This document shows, in pieces, positions 1-6,793 of a stretch of 7,477 bases of DNA. A model generated the notes under the pieces. It saw only the letters and a program-made list of their open reading frames with translations. It was not told where the DNA came from and did not search any database. The position numbers were made by a program, and so were the translations under genes. Source of the DNA: Bacilli bacterium (GTDB lineage Bacteria; Bacillota_I; Bacilli_A; RFN20; CAG-826); contig JAFZUD010000018.1 of assembly GCA_017618495.1 (NCBI GenBank), positions 1 to 7,477 of the forward strand, given 5' to 3'. Position 1 is the stretch's first letter, and every line of letters begins with the position of its first letter.

Positions 1-1349
1 CCTTTTTTGAATCTTTCGAGGTACTTGTCTAGGAGGTCGAGCCTCGTTCTGATTATCTTCATGAAGAAGAAGTGGATGTGCTTTCTGAAAACGTTAAGAT
101 AGGCAATCTCATGAAATTTAACGAGATAAAAGGTACGAAGTTTATTCGACATGAAGCTCATTTCCTCTAATCTCTTGTCGAAGATGTTTCGTTTGAGAAA
201 CTCGCTGTCTCCAAGTGAAATCACCCTTAGTGCGTAATAAAGCTCATCATCGTGTTCCTTCCACTCAAGCAGCTTGGAGAAACGTCTTTTGGCTTCCTCG
301 AGGACTATTTTCTTCCTCTCTTTCTTAAGGTGGTTATAAGCCATAAGCCTTTCGGTGAAAGTGAGGCGAGGGAACACGCTGTCATCGCCTTCATAGGCTC
401 TAATGAAGAAACGGAAATGGGAGTCCTTTTTGACAATGAGCTTCTTGTATTTCTTCTTAAAGAGCTCGTTATTGAAGTAGTTTCTGAAGAAGATGTATTG
501 GCCTCTGTATCTACAGTTCCTCAAGAGTTTCCAAAGGATCCTGGCTTGGAACTCTTTCTCGCTAGAGTCTTTGGTGATGAGAAGAGAGTTCAGCGCCTCG
601 TTCCTTGTCTCAACGTCATACTGATACCTGGATTTGACGACCCTCATCGCATTGACGATAAGGAAGCGGTTCGTTTTCGATTTTTCTTCTTCGTTTCTTC
701 CGTTATCCAAATTGTTCCTCACAAAAGTGACCCACTTTTTGACGTAGTGGCATTTCTTGACGGTAAGCAAAGCTTTATATAAAGGAATAGGGAGAATCTC
801 AGGTTCATCGTATCTCTTATAAAGAGGTACGAAGAGTCTTTTGTAATTAGCCCCTTCTTTAGGAACGGGGTATTTGGCGAAAGGATCCTTGATGTAGTAA
901 TCAAGCAAAGCGTCATTTAACGCTTTTATGACGGTCTTCTTATGCTCTCCTTTATAGGAGAAGATATAGCCAATCCATTCGTGTTTGATCTTGGTGTTCG
1001 CAATATACTCGTAGGCGATTTTGTAATGGACTGCCGCGCTTAGGGATCGACTTTCGAGGAAGGCGGCAAACCTCTCGCAGAAGTCTTTGGTCGGAAAGTG
1101 TTTTGGGCCCAATCTGGTACGAAGCCTTTTGTCGCCGACTTTAGCAAGGAAAGAAACGATCTTCGGAACTCTCTCAAGGACAAAATCCTCCTTCTCAAAA
1201 TATTCCTTGAGCAAATCCTCAGTGTTTTCCCAGTCGAGGCGATCGGCGGTCTTGAGATTATGGGTATACATCCAGAACCCTTGCCACAGATCTCTCCCGC
1301 GGAAAAAAGGTACAGCGTATTGTGAGCCGGAGTAGTGGTCTACTGGCAT
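1..1349 (-). CDS. Unrecognised large basic protein, C-terminus cut off by the window edge
   Basis: An uninterrupted minus-strand frame of 449 codons runs from an ATG at 1349 to the left edge with no stop, so the protein is longer than what is seen. The beginning reads MPVDHYSGSQYAVPFFRG. The protein is rich in Lys, Arg, Phe and Tyr, with no signal peptide, no clear membrane segment and no nucleotide-binding or catalytic motif I can name. Much of it looks helical and charged, for example the stretch rich in KKERKK about 340 residues in. It is probably soluble. Codon choice (ATC, GTC, CTC, AGA) matches its neighbours, so recent transfer is not indicated. The start is uncertain: no Shine-Dalgarno precedes the ATG. 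The frame stays open for 32 more AT-rich codons up to a TGA at 1446-1448, but they contain no ATG, GTG or TTG. The gene lies 100 bp downstream of the ABC exporter genes on the same strand. It could be co-transcribed or have its own promoter. No function is proposed. Confidence 0.8.
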   Translation of the reverse strand, partial: MPVDHYSGSQYAVPFFRGRDLWQGFWMYTHNLKTADRLDWENTEDLLKEYFEKEDFVLERVPKIVSFLAKVGDKRLRTRLGPKHFPTKDFCERFAAFLESRSLSAAVHYKIAYEYIANTKIKHEWIGYIFSYKGEHKKTVIKALNDALLDYYIKDPFAKYPVPKEGANYKRLFVPLYKRYDEPEILPIPLYKALLTVKKCHYVKKWVTFVRNNLDNGRNEEEKSKTNRFLIVNAMRVVKSRYQYDVETRNEALNSLLITKDSSEKEFQARILWKLLRNCRYRGQYIFFRNYFNNELFKKKYKKLIVKKDSHFRFFIRAYEGDDSVFPRLTFTERLMAYNHLKKERKKIVLEEAKRRFSKLLEWKEHDDELYYALRVISLGDSEFLKRNIFDKRLEEMSFMSNKLRTFYLVKFHEIAYLNVFRKHIHFFFMKIIRTRLDLLDKYLERFKK

Positions 1350-1374
1350 ATGCTGTAAATCTAAAGAATCGGGA

Positions 1375-1403
1375 TTTATAAATGCAACAGAAGTGAATTT
1401 GAA
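1375..1403 (-). promoter_or_regulatory. Candidate promoter for the unrecognised gene
   Basis: On the minus strand, TTCAAA (1403-1398, 4/6 to the -35 consensus) is followed by exactly 17 bp and then TATAAA (1380-1375, 5/6 to the -10 consensus). Transcription would begin near 1368, leaving a leader of about 20 nt without a Shine-Dalgarno. A weaker overlapping option is TTGCAT, 17 bp, TTAGAT, which would place the RNA start almost at the ATG and make the message leaderless. The 97-bp gap 1350-1449 is distinctly AT-rich and I see no rho-independent terminator in it, so read-through from the ABC genes is also possible. This call rests on consensus matching only. Confidence 0.3.
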
Positions 1404-1449
1404 AATTTCTTTAACATTTTCAATAATTCTTATTGGAGGATTTTCTCAC

Positions 1450-3231
1450 TCACAAATTTTCGAACTGAAGTTGATAAAGTTTGAAGTAATATCCCTTGTT
1501 TTTGAGAAGGGCCTGATGGTTGCCTTCCTCAATGATTTGGCCATTCTGAAGGACGATGATGTTGTCCGCATGCTGAATGGTGGAAAGCCTATGGGCGACG
1601 ACGAGCATCGTCCCGATGTTCTTCATCTTCTCTAAGGATTCTTGGATGAGCATCTCAGTCTCTGTATCGATATTCGCAGTGGCCTCATCAAGAATGAGGA
1701 TCTGAGGTTTATGGAGAACGGTTCTGGCGAAGGAAAGAAGCTGCCTTTGGCCGCTAGAGAAGTTCGCTCCGCCTTCGATGACCTCCTCGTTGTAGGAGTC
1801 TGGTAATTTCTCAATGAAGCTTGAGGCGTTCACATACTTGCAGGCGTCGATGACCTCTTCGTCTTTGAAAGAATCGTCTCTTAAAGAGACATTGCTCTTA
1901 ATTGTTCCAGAGAAGAGGAAAACATCCTGAAGCATCTGGCCGACTGCCTTTCTAAGCGACTTGATCTTAATCTTCGTGATATCGATATCGTCGATGAGGA
2001 TTTGACCTTTTTGAATTTCGTAATTCCTGACGATCAAAGAAAGGATGGTGGTCTTTCCTGCGCCTGTGGCTCCCACGAAAGCGACCGTCTCCTTTGGATT
2101 GACGGTGAAAGAGACATCCCTAAGGATCCAGTTATCTTTCTCATAGGCAAACCAAACGTTTCTGAATTCGATCTTGCCTTTGAAGGATTCGATTTCGATA
2201 GCGTCCTCTTTATCGACGACCTCCGGTTTGACATCAAGGAGGTTGAAGAGCCTCTCACTAGAGGTGAGCGCGCTTTGAATCTTGTTAAGCTCATCGGCAA
2301 GTTCCTGGATAGGTTTGAAGAAGTAGTTGAGATAAAGGTAGAAGGCAACGATGAGGCCAGGAGTGAAGGCCAAAGCGAAACCGACACCAAAGGTGGTGGC
2401 AATAGCTCCATAGTAGAGGAATGACATAAACGGCCTATAGAAGGTGAAGGCCACGTTGATGCCATAAGCGGACCTCCTCAAATTTTCATTATTCTCGTCA
2501 AATTGCGCCTGTTTTTTCTTTTCCTGGTTGAAAATGCCGATGATTTTCATGCCTTGGAGGTTCTCGCTAAGGAAGGAATTGAGGATGGATGTGTTCTTCC
2601 TCTCAAGCCTATATTTGCTAGCGACCACTCCAACGAAGAAGAAGGAAACAACCCCAACGATGACGGCGAAGACAAGAAGGAGGAGGGAAAGCTTCCAGCT
2701 TAAGGCGATCATGATGATGAAGACCGTGAGGATCGTCAGTATGTTCATGACGAAACGGACGAGGACATCCGTGAAGAGGTTAGAGACTGCGGCAGTGTAG
2801 TTGGCCACCCTCGTGACAAGAGAGCCGACAGGCATTTCGTTCAACTGGTTCTGCGACATGTTCTCGATATGGGAGAAGACGTCCATCCTAAGTCTTTCGA
2901 CGATGTTCTGTCCTGCTTTCTGGAGGAGCAAGGCCATAAGGAAACTAATGAGCTTGTTGATGAGGGCAATCGCGATAAACCCGGCAGCGGCACCAATGAT
3001 GATCGAAAGGACGGCATTATGGATATGCTCGGTATCGAGATAATCGACAAACCATTTCTGGATCATCGGGAGCAAGAGGTCGACGACGACGTTGAAGGCG
3101 ACGACCACCAAGGAAAGAATGATTCGCCACATGTCGCCCTTTGCGTAGGCAAAAGTCCTCTTTAAGAGGGTGAAGAAAGGAATCTTGCGATCACCATGAA
3201 GCATAGCTTTTTCAAACTCTTCTTCAGTCAT
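1450..3231 (-). CDS. Heterodimeric ABC exporter, subunit with the catalytic Walker B (TM288/BmrD/LmrD-like)
   Basis: A 593-residue half-transporter with an N-terminal membrane domain (six hydrophobic segments within about residues 35-300) fused to a C-terminal ATPase domain. Visible motifs: A-loop Tyr363, Walker A GATGAGKTT at 387-395, Q-loop Gln435, signature FSSGQ at 491-495, Walker B ILILDE ending in Asp515 and Glu516, and H-loop His547 in VAHRLST. The catalytic Glu and His are intact, but the signature departs from LSGGQ. This is the usual arrangement for the catalytic-Glu partner of a heterodimeric exporter. Its ATG overlaps the last 8 nt of the upstream gene, and an AGGAGG at 3245-3240 sits 8 nt before it, so the two are one operon and probably translationally coupled. 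It acts in the cytoplasmic membrane. Substrate is unknown: drugs, lipids or peptides are all possible. The gene stops at TGA (1450-1452). Assignment to the family is firm; the substrate is not. Confidence 0.95.
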   Translation of the reverse strand: MTEEEFEKAMLHGDRKIPFFTLLKRTFAYAKGDMWRIILSLVVVAFNVVVDLLLPMIQKWFVDYLDTEHIHNAVLSIIIGAAAGFIAIALINKLISFLMALLLQKAGQNIVERLRMDVFSHIENMSQNQLNEMPVGSLVTRVANYTAAVSNLFTDVLVRFVMNILTILTVFIIMIALSWKLSLLLLVFAVIVGVVSFFFVGVVASKYRLERKNTSILNSFLSENLQGMKIIGIFNQEKKKQAQFDENNENLRRSAYGINVAFTFYRPFMSFLYYGAIATTFGVGFALAFTPGLIVAFYLYLNYFFKPIQELADELNKIQSALTSSERLFNLLDVKPEVVDKEDAIEIESFKGKIEFRNVWFAYEKDNWILRDVSFTVNPKETVAFVGATGAGKTTILSLIVRNYEIQKGQILIDDIDITKIKIKSLRKAVGQMLQDVFLFSGTIKSNVSLRDDSFKDEEVIDACKYVNASSFIEKLPDSYNEEVIEGGANFSSGQRQLLSFARTVLHKPQILILDEATANIDTETEMLIQESLEKMKNIGTMLVVAHRLSTIQHADNIIVLQNGQIIEEGNHQALLKNKGYYFKLYQLQFENL

Positions 3232-5017
3232 TGGCGTTCCCTCCTTTCACTTCGGCCTCAAGTTGCTGGAGATAGACCATCTTCTGATAGGTCTGGCTCG
3301 TCTTCATGAGGTTCTCATGCGTATCGAAAGCGTCCACCGTTCCGTCTTTTATGACGAGGATGCGGTCCATCTTCCTGACGGTGGAGACTCTTGAGGCGAT
3401 GACGATGGTGGTGAGTCCTTTGCGGTTCTCACTGACGTTATGGAGGATGTTCTCCTCGGTCTTCATATCAACCGCGGAAACCGTATCGTCCATGATCATG
3501 ATTGGGGCGTGTTTGTAATAGGCTCTCGCAAGAGAGATGCGCTGCTTCTGGCCGCCGGAAAGAGTGATGCCTCTTTCGCCAGAGACGGTTTCATATTTGT
3601 TAGGGAAGCTCTCCTCGATATTGCCATCGATGTCCGCGAAGTGGGCGGCTTCCTCAACTTTCTTTTGGTCGGCCTTGTCGCTAGAGAAAGCGATGTTATT
3701 CGAAATGGTGTCGCTGAAAAGGAAATTGTCCTGCGGGGCATAGGCGATATTCTCCCTGAGGGAGGTGATATCCGCTTTCATGAGATCGACGCCATCAACA
3801 AAGACGCATCCTTCATCGAAGTTGTATAAGCGGAGCAAGAGAGTGGCCAAAGAGCTCTTTCCTGAACCGATCTTGCCAACGACTCCGATGGTCTCTCCTG
3901 GCTTGATGGTGAAGCTCACATCCTTAAGGGCAGGTTCGGATTCGTTTTCGTATTTGAAGGTGAGGTTCTTGAAGGTGATCTCTCCTTTGACGTCTTTGAA
4001 AGCGGTGGCGCCTTCAGGTGACTTAACATCCTCTTCGGAATCGAGGAAACGGGTGATTCTCTTTAGAGATGTCTTCGCGCGGCTCTTCATGGTGACGATT
4101 TGTCCAAGAGCGATAAGAGGCCAGATAAGCAAATCGAAATAGGAAATGAATTCGACGAGTTTGCCAACGGTGATGTTGATAGGGGTGCCGAAGATGTTGA
4201 TCGGCTCACCGTGGAAAGCTTGGAAAATGAAATACCCACCAAAACCAAGGGAAAGGCCAGCGGTGAGATAGATGATGATGTCTATGACGGTGCCTAAACC
4301 TGCCTCGATTTTGCCGAACTGATAATTAACGTCGCGGTTTTTGCGGGCGATTTTCGCAAAAGCGTGGATTTCTTTCTGCTCTTTGACGAAGGCTTTGATG
4401 ACCCTGATTCCGGTGAAATTCTCATCGGCAAAGTCATAGAGGCTGTCATAGGCGCTTTGTCTCTCTTCCCATTTCTTCGCCATAAATTTCTCGGAAAGTC
4501 CGCTCCAAAGAGCGATGAGGGCAATCGGGATGGCGGCGACAAGCGTCAAAGTCAGATCAACGGAGATCATTCGGACGATGACGATGATGGCGAGGAAACT
4601 CGCGTCGATAAGCATGACGGTTCCCCATCCGAAATATTCGCCTATGGTTTCGATATCGGTCGTGAACCAACCCATGATGGTTCCGCTTTTGTTCTCGTGG
4701 TAGAAGGTGCTCGAAAGCCTCATCGACTTCTCGAACATGTCTCTTCTTAGTCCTGCTTCGATCTTCCTTGAGGCGTAGAAGATGAAAAGCCTCCAGGCGA
4801 TTCTTCCGACAAGGATGATGAGGGCGCATATAATCACCTTCCAAAGGATGGACCAAAGCTCATCCTGGGACATGATATTGATATCATCGACGATGACCTG
4901 AAGATACTTAGGCACTTCCGTCTCAACGATGTCGACGATGGTGAGGGCGATCGCGCCCATGATGAAAAAGAAGGCAAGCTGCTTGTAATACTTTTTGAGA
5001 TACTTTCCTAAAAGCGT
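3224..5017 (-). CDS. Heterodimeric ABC exporter, subunit with the degenerate ATPase site (TM287/BmrC/LmrC-like), probable ACG start
   Basis: A half-transporter of 597 residues if it starts at ACG (5017-5015), or 578 from the first ATG at 4960. Numbering here is from that ATG; add 18 or 19 for the longer form. The membrane domain fills about residues 1-300. The ATPase domain has Walker A GKIGSGKSS at 362-370, Q-loop Gln410, a canonical LSGGQ at 467-471, Walker B IMIMDD with Asp492 where the catalytic Glu belongs, and Ser523 (IASRVST) where the H-loop His belongs. The canonical signature with a non-catalytic Walker B is the mirror image of its partner, as in known heterodimeric exporters. I chose the ACG start because AGGAGG lies 9 nt before it, an in-frame TAA lies just upstream, and the extra residues LLGKYLKKYYKQLAFFFI supply the basic elbow helix and first half of membrane segment 1, which the ATG form lacks. 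No Shine-Dalgarno precedes the ATG at 4960. It heads the leftward operon. Confidence 0.9.
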   Translation of the reverse strand, partial: TLLGKYLKKYYKQLAFFFIMGAIALTIVDIVETEVPKYLQVIVDDINIMSQDELWSILWKVIICALIILVGRIAWRLFIFYASRKIEAGLRRDMFEKSMRLSSTFYHENKSGTIMGWFTTDIETIGEYFGWGTVMLIDASFLAIIVIVRMISVDLTLTLVAAIPIALIALWSGLSEKFMAKKWEERQSAYDSLYDFADENFTGIRVIKAFVKEQKEIHAFAKIARKNRDVNYQFGKIEAGLGTVIDIIIYLTAGLSLGFGGYFIFQAFHGEPINIFGTPINITVGKLVEFISYFDLLIWPLIALGQIVTMKSRAKTSLKRITRFLDSEEDVKSPEGATAFKDVKGEITFKNLTFKYENESEPALKDVSFTIKPGETIGVVGKIGSGKSSLATLLLRLYNFDEGCVFVDGVDLMKADITSLRENIAYAPQDNFLFSDTISNNIAFSSDKADQKKVEEAAHFADIDGNIEESFPNKYETVSGERGITLSGGQKQRISLARAYYKHAPIMIMDDTVSAVDMKTEENILHNVSENRKGLTTIVIASRVSTVRKMDRILVIKDGTVDAFDTHENLMKTSQTYQKMVYLQQLEAEVKGGNAND

Positions 5018-5026
5018 GGCTCTTTA

Positions 5027-5032
5027 CCTCCT
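5027..5032 (-). promoter_or_regulatory. Shine-Dalgarno that decides the ABC gene start
   Basis: A perfect AGGAGG on the minus strand, 9 nt before the ACG at 5017-5015. No ATG, GTG or TTG lies in frame between it and the ATG at 4960, which is 66 nt from this site and has no Shine-Dalgarno of its own. The site therefore points to initiation at ACG, or to an original ATG changed by one transition or by a sequencing error. Confidence 0.7.
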
Positions 5033-5127
5033 CGGACGGGTTAATCTTAATTCATTTTGTACGCCTACGCACGCGACACACTGGCGAATATGGAAATTTG
5101 TCGGTTATTTAATGATGAAGAAGACCG

Positions 5128-5152
5128 CCGTTGAATATATAATATTCTACGG
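5128..5152. repeat. 25-bp near-perfect palindrome over the prs -10 element, candidate operator
   Basis: The left arm CCGTTGAATAT (5128-5138) and right arm ATATTCTACGG (5142-5152) are reverse complements at 10 of 11 positions (one T-T mismatch) around a 3-bp centre, ATA. The palindrome covers the likely prs -10 hexamer TATAAT (5138-5143) and lies between divergent transcription units, the classic place for a dimeric repressor site. A related half-site, CTGGCGAATAT, sits at 5081-5091 and matches the left arm at 8 of 11 positions. I do not recognise the regulator: it does not fit the Bacillus PurR box core with CCGAAC. It could fold in RNA only if transcription starts upstream of it. Confidence 0.55.
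5138..5143 (+). promoter_or_regulatory. Likely -10 element of the prs-apt promoter
   Basis: A perfect TATAAT lies 44 bp before the prs ATG. RNA would start near 5150, giving a leader of about 38 nt with the Shine-Dalgarno near its end. No convincing -35 hexamer is present 16-18 bp upstream (the sequence there is ATGAAG or GATGAA), which suggests an activated promoter or a weak one. The leader contains the short hairpin GGTT-AGAA-AACC at 5151-5162. Confidence 0.45.
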
Positions 5153-5187
5153 TTAGAAAACCAACTATTGTCAGGGGAGGTCAAACA

Positions 5188-6168
5188 ATGTTGGATAATG
5201 CGGTTCTATTTTCCCTAAGCGCGAACCAGGAATTGGCAGAAGAAGTCGCCAAAATACTCGGCGTCACGCTCGGAGAAAGAATCATCAAGAAATTCCCTTC
5301 AGGGGAAACGATCGTTGAACCGGTCGACACTGTCAGAGGCAAGGATGTTTTCATCATCCAGTCCACCTGCCCACCTGTGAACGAAAACTTAATGGAGGTT
5401 CTCATCTTCGTTGATGCCCTCCGTAGAGCAAGCGCCCACGAAATCAATCTCATCGTCCCTTATTTCGGATATGCGAGACAAGATAGAAAAGCCAAGCCAC
5501 GTCAGCCAATCACTGCCGCCCTTGTCGCCCATCTTCTCACTACCGCTGGAGTTGACCGTGTCGTCACCGTCAATCTCCACGCCGCCCAAGAACAAGGCTT
5601 CTTCTCTTGCTTAGTCGACGATCTCACCGCCGTCCCTCTTCTTGGAAACCACGTCATAGCCAATTGCAAAAACTGCGAGAATGTCACCGTCGTCTCACCA
5701 GACCATGGCGGAGTCAACCGTGCCCGCGATCTTGCTGAGATGCTTGATGCTCCAATCGCCATCATCGATAAGAGAAGAAACAACAAACTCGAACCAGAAG
5801 TCATGAACATCATCGGTGACGTCAAAGGAAGAGACTGCATCATGATCGATGACATGATTGATACCTGCAGAAGCGCCATCGCCGGTGCGAAGGCCCTCAA
5901 GGCCAACGGCGCCAAGAGCGTCCGCATGATGGCCGTCCACCCAGTCCTTAGCGACCCATGCTACGACCTTCTTAAGAACGACAACCCATTCGATTCCGTC
6001 ATCGTCTCCAATTCCATCCCTCTCCCAGAGAGATTCAAAGAACTTGGAATCTTCAGAGTCGTCACCTTGGCGAACGTCCTCGCCGAGACCATCGACCGCG
6101 TCGTCAATAACGTCCCACTCAGCGGCGTTTATAGCGCGATTGGCCACAAAGACTCCGCAAACAGCTAA
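5188..6168 (+). CDS. prs: Ribose-phosphate pyrophosphokinase (PRPP synthase)
   Basis: Cytoplasmic enzyme that transfers pyrophosphate from ATP to ribose 5-phosphate to make PRPP, the precursor for purine, pyrimidine, NAD, histidine and tryptophan synthesis. The 326 residues compare with about 317 for the Bacillus enzyme. Family landmarks: the FPSGE segment at 36-40, PVNENLMEVLIFVDALRRASA from about 63, PYFGYARQDRK at 91-101, HAAQEQGFF at 131-139, SPDHGGVNRAR at 170-180, the flexible-loop DKRR at 194-197, and the PRPP loop IDDMIDT at 220-226. The loop then reads CRS where the family has AGT, so the Gly of the phosphate-binding loop is replaced by Arg228. A strong GGGGAGG (5174-5180) stands 7 nt before the ATG, which fixes the start. 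It is first in an operon with apt, 19 nt apart, and a palindrome covers its -10 element. Identity is certain; the loop change could alter kinetics. Confidence 0.97.
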   Translation: MLDNAVLFSLSANQELAEEVAKILGVTLGERIIKKFPSGETIVEPVDTVRGKDVFIIQSTCPPVNENLMEVLIFVDALRRASAHEINLIVPYFGYARQDRKAKPRQPITAALVAHLLTTAGVDRVVTVNLHAAQEQGFFSCLVDDLTAVPLLGNHVIANCKNCENVTVVSPDHGGVNRARDLAEMLDAPIAIIDKRRNNKLEPEVMNIIGDVKGRDCIMIDDMIDTCRSAIAGAKALKANGAKSVRMMAVHPVLSDPCYDLLKNDNPFDSVIVSNSIPLPERFKELGIFRVVTLANVLAETIDRVVNNVPLSGVYSAIGHKDSANS

Positions 6169-6187
6169 TTATTGAGGTACAAAACCC

Positions 6188-6706
6188 ATGGACTATTCAA
6201 AATACATCCGCGTCATTGAAGGCTTCCCAACCAAAGAGATCTCCTTCAAAGACATCTCTCCTCTCCTTGCTAACCCAGACGCCTTCAGATCCGCCATCAA
6301 AGAGATGGCTTCCTATGTGAAGGAGTGGGGCGCCGATGCCATCGTCGGACCAGAATCCAGAGGATTCATCTTCGGTTGCCCAGTTGCCCTTGAAGCCAAT
6401 GTCAGCTTCATCATGGCAAGAAAGCAGGGCAAGCTCCCAGGCAGCACCATCGCCAAAGAATTCACCCTCGAATACGGCAAAGCCGTTATCGAACTTCCAG
6501 AGTTCCTCATGAAGCCAGGAATGAGAATCGTCCTCATCGATGACCTTATGGCCACCGGCGGCACTCTCAAGGCCATGAAAGAGCTCATCGAGGAAAACGG
6601 AAGCAAGGTTGTCGGCATCATCAGCCTTATCGAACTCACCGATCTCAAGGGCCGCGATTTGTTCAAAGACACACCAGTTGTGACTTTCATGAAGGTCCCT
6701 CATTAG
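6188..6706 (+). CDS. apt: Adenine phosphoribosyltransferase
   Basis: Cytoplasmic purine-salvage enzyme: adenine plus PRPP gives AMP and pyrophosphate. Its 172 residues match the normal bacterial length. The N-terminus (YIRVIEGFPTKEISFKDISP, about 6-25), GPESRGFIFG at 54-63, RKQGKLPG at 78-85 and the PRPP-binding loop VLIDDLMATGGT at 115-126 are all present and in the usual order. Unlike the upstream Prs, its PRPP loop is fully canonical. It follows prs by 19 nt, with GAGG (6174-6177) 10 nt before the ATG, so the enzyme that makes PRPP and one that consumes it are co-expressed. The gene ends at TAG with the protein finishing in VPH. No clear intrinsic terminator follows: the A-T-only inverted repeat near 6731-6745 has no G-C pairs, so read-through into the next leader is possible. 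Confidence 0.97.
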   Translation: MDYSKYIRVIEGFPTKEISFKDISPLLANPDAFRSAIKEMASYVKEWGADAIVGPESRGFIFGCPVALEANVSFIMARKQGKLPGSTIAKEFTLEYGKAVIELPEFLMKPGMRIVLIDDLMATGGTLKAMKELIEENGSKVVGIISLIELTDLKGRDLFKDTPVVTFMKVPH

Positions 6707-6745
6707 AGACAGCAAAAAAATACCTATAAAAAATTAAAAATTTTC

Positions 6746-6774
6746 TTTCAATTTAGGGCCTCTTTGTTTATATT
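6746..6774 (+). promoter_or_regulatory. Candidate promoter for the permease leader
   Basis: TTTCAA (6746-6751, weak -35) is separated by 17 bp from TATATT (6769-6774, 5/6 to the -10 consensus), which would start RNA near 6781, just before the small leader ORF. A competing reading is the perfect -35 TTGACA at 6777-6782, but no good -10 follows at 16-18 bp (TCTTGT at 18 bp), and TATAAA comes at 23 bp, which is too far. If that second promoter were used, RNA would begin near 6813 and exclude the small ORF. Confidence 0.35.
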
Positions 6775-6793
6775 TTTTGACAGGAAAAGAACG

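Noticed and set aside
252..782. A 176-codon plus-strand open frame
   Set aside because: It lies antisense within the continuous minus-strand gene at 1-1349, which has better codon use. No Shine-Dalgarno or family match is apparent.
132..1125. The octamer GTACGAAG occurs three times in the unrecognised gene (near 133, 827 and 1118)
   Set aside because: The copies are short, irregularly spaced and in coding sequence, and reflect favoured CTT and CGT codons before ACC or CCT-type codons rather than a repeat family.
1390..1425. Possible terminator after the ABC genes, from GAAAAT and ATTTTC arms
   Set aside because: The stem is 6 bp and almost all A-T, with no T-run after it on the minus strand.
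2002..2424. Plus-strand open frames within the two ABC genes, for example 2002-2424 and 4364-4750
   Set aside because: They are antisense to ATPase or membrane domains with clear motifs, and have no credible start signals.
5136..5164. Leftward promoter for the ABC operon: TTGGTT, 17 bp, TATATA
   Set aside because: Only 3/6 and 4/6 matches, and the AT-rich palindrome gives -10-like sequence on both strands by symmetry. A leftward promoter must exist in 5018-5187, but I cannot place it.
6197..6715. A 172-codon minus-strand open frame opposite apt, and a 150-codon one (5695-6147) opposite prs
   Set aside because: Both are mirror frames of strongly conserved enzymes. Their composition, rich in Asp, Gly and Trp, is what the complement of C-ending codons produces.
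6731..6745. Possible apt terminator from an A-rich and T-rich inverted repeat
   Set aside because: There are no G-C pairs in the stem and the following T-run is broken; too weak to call.
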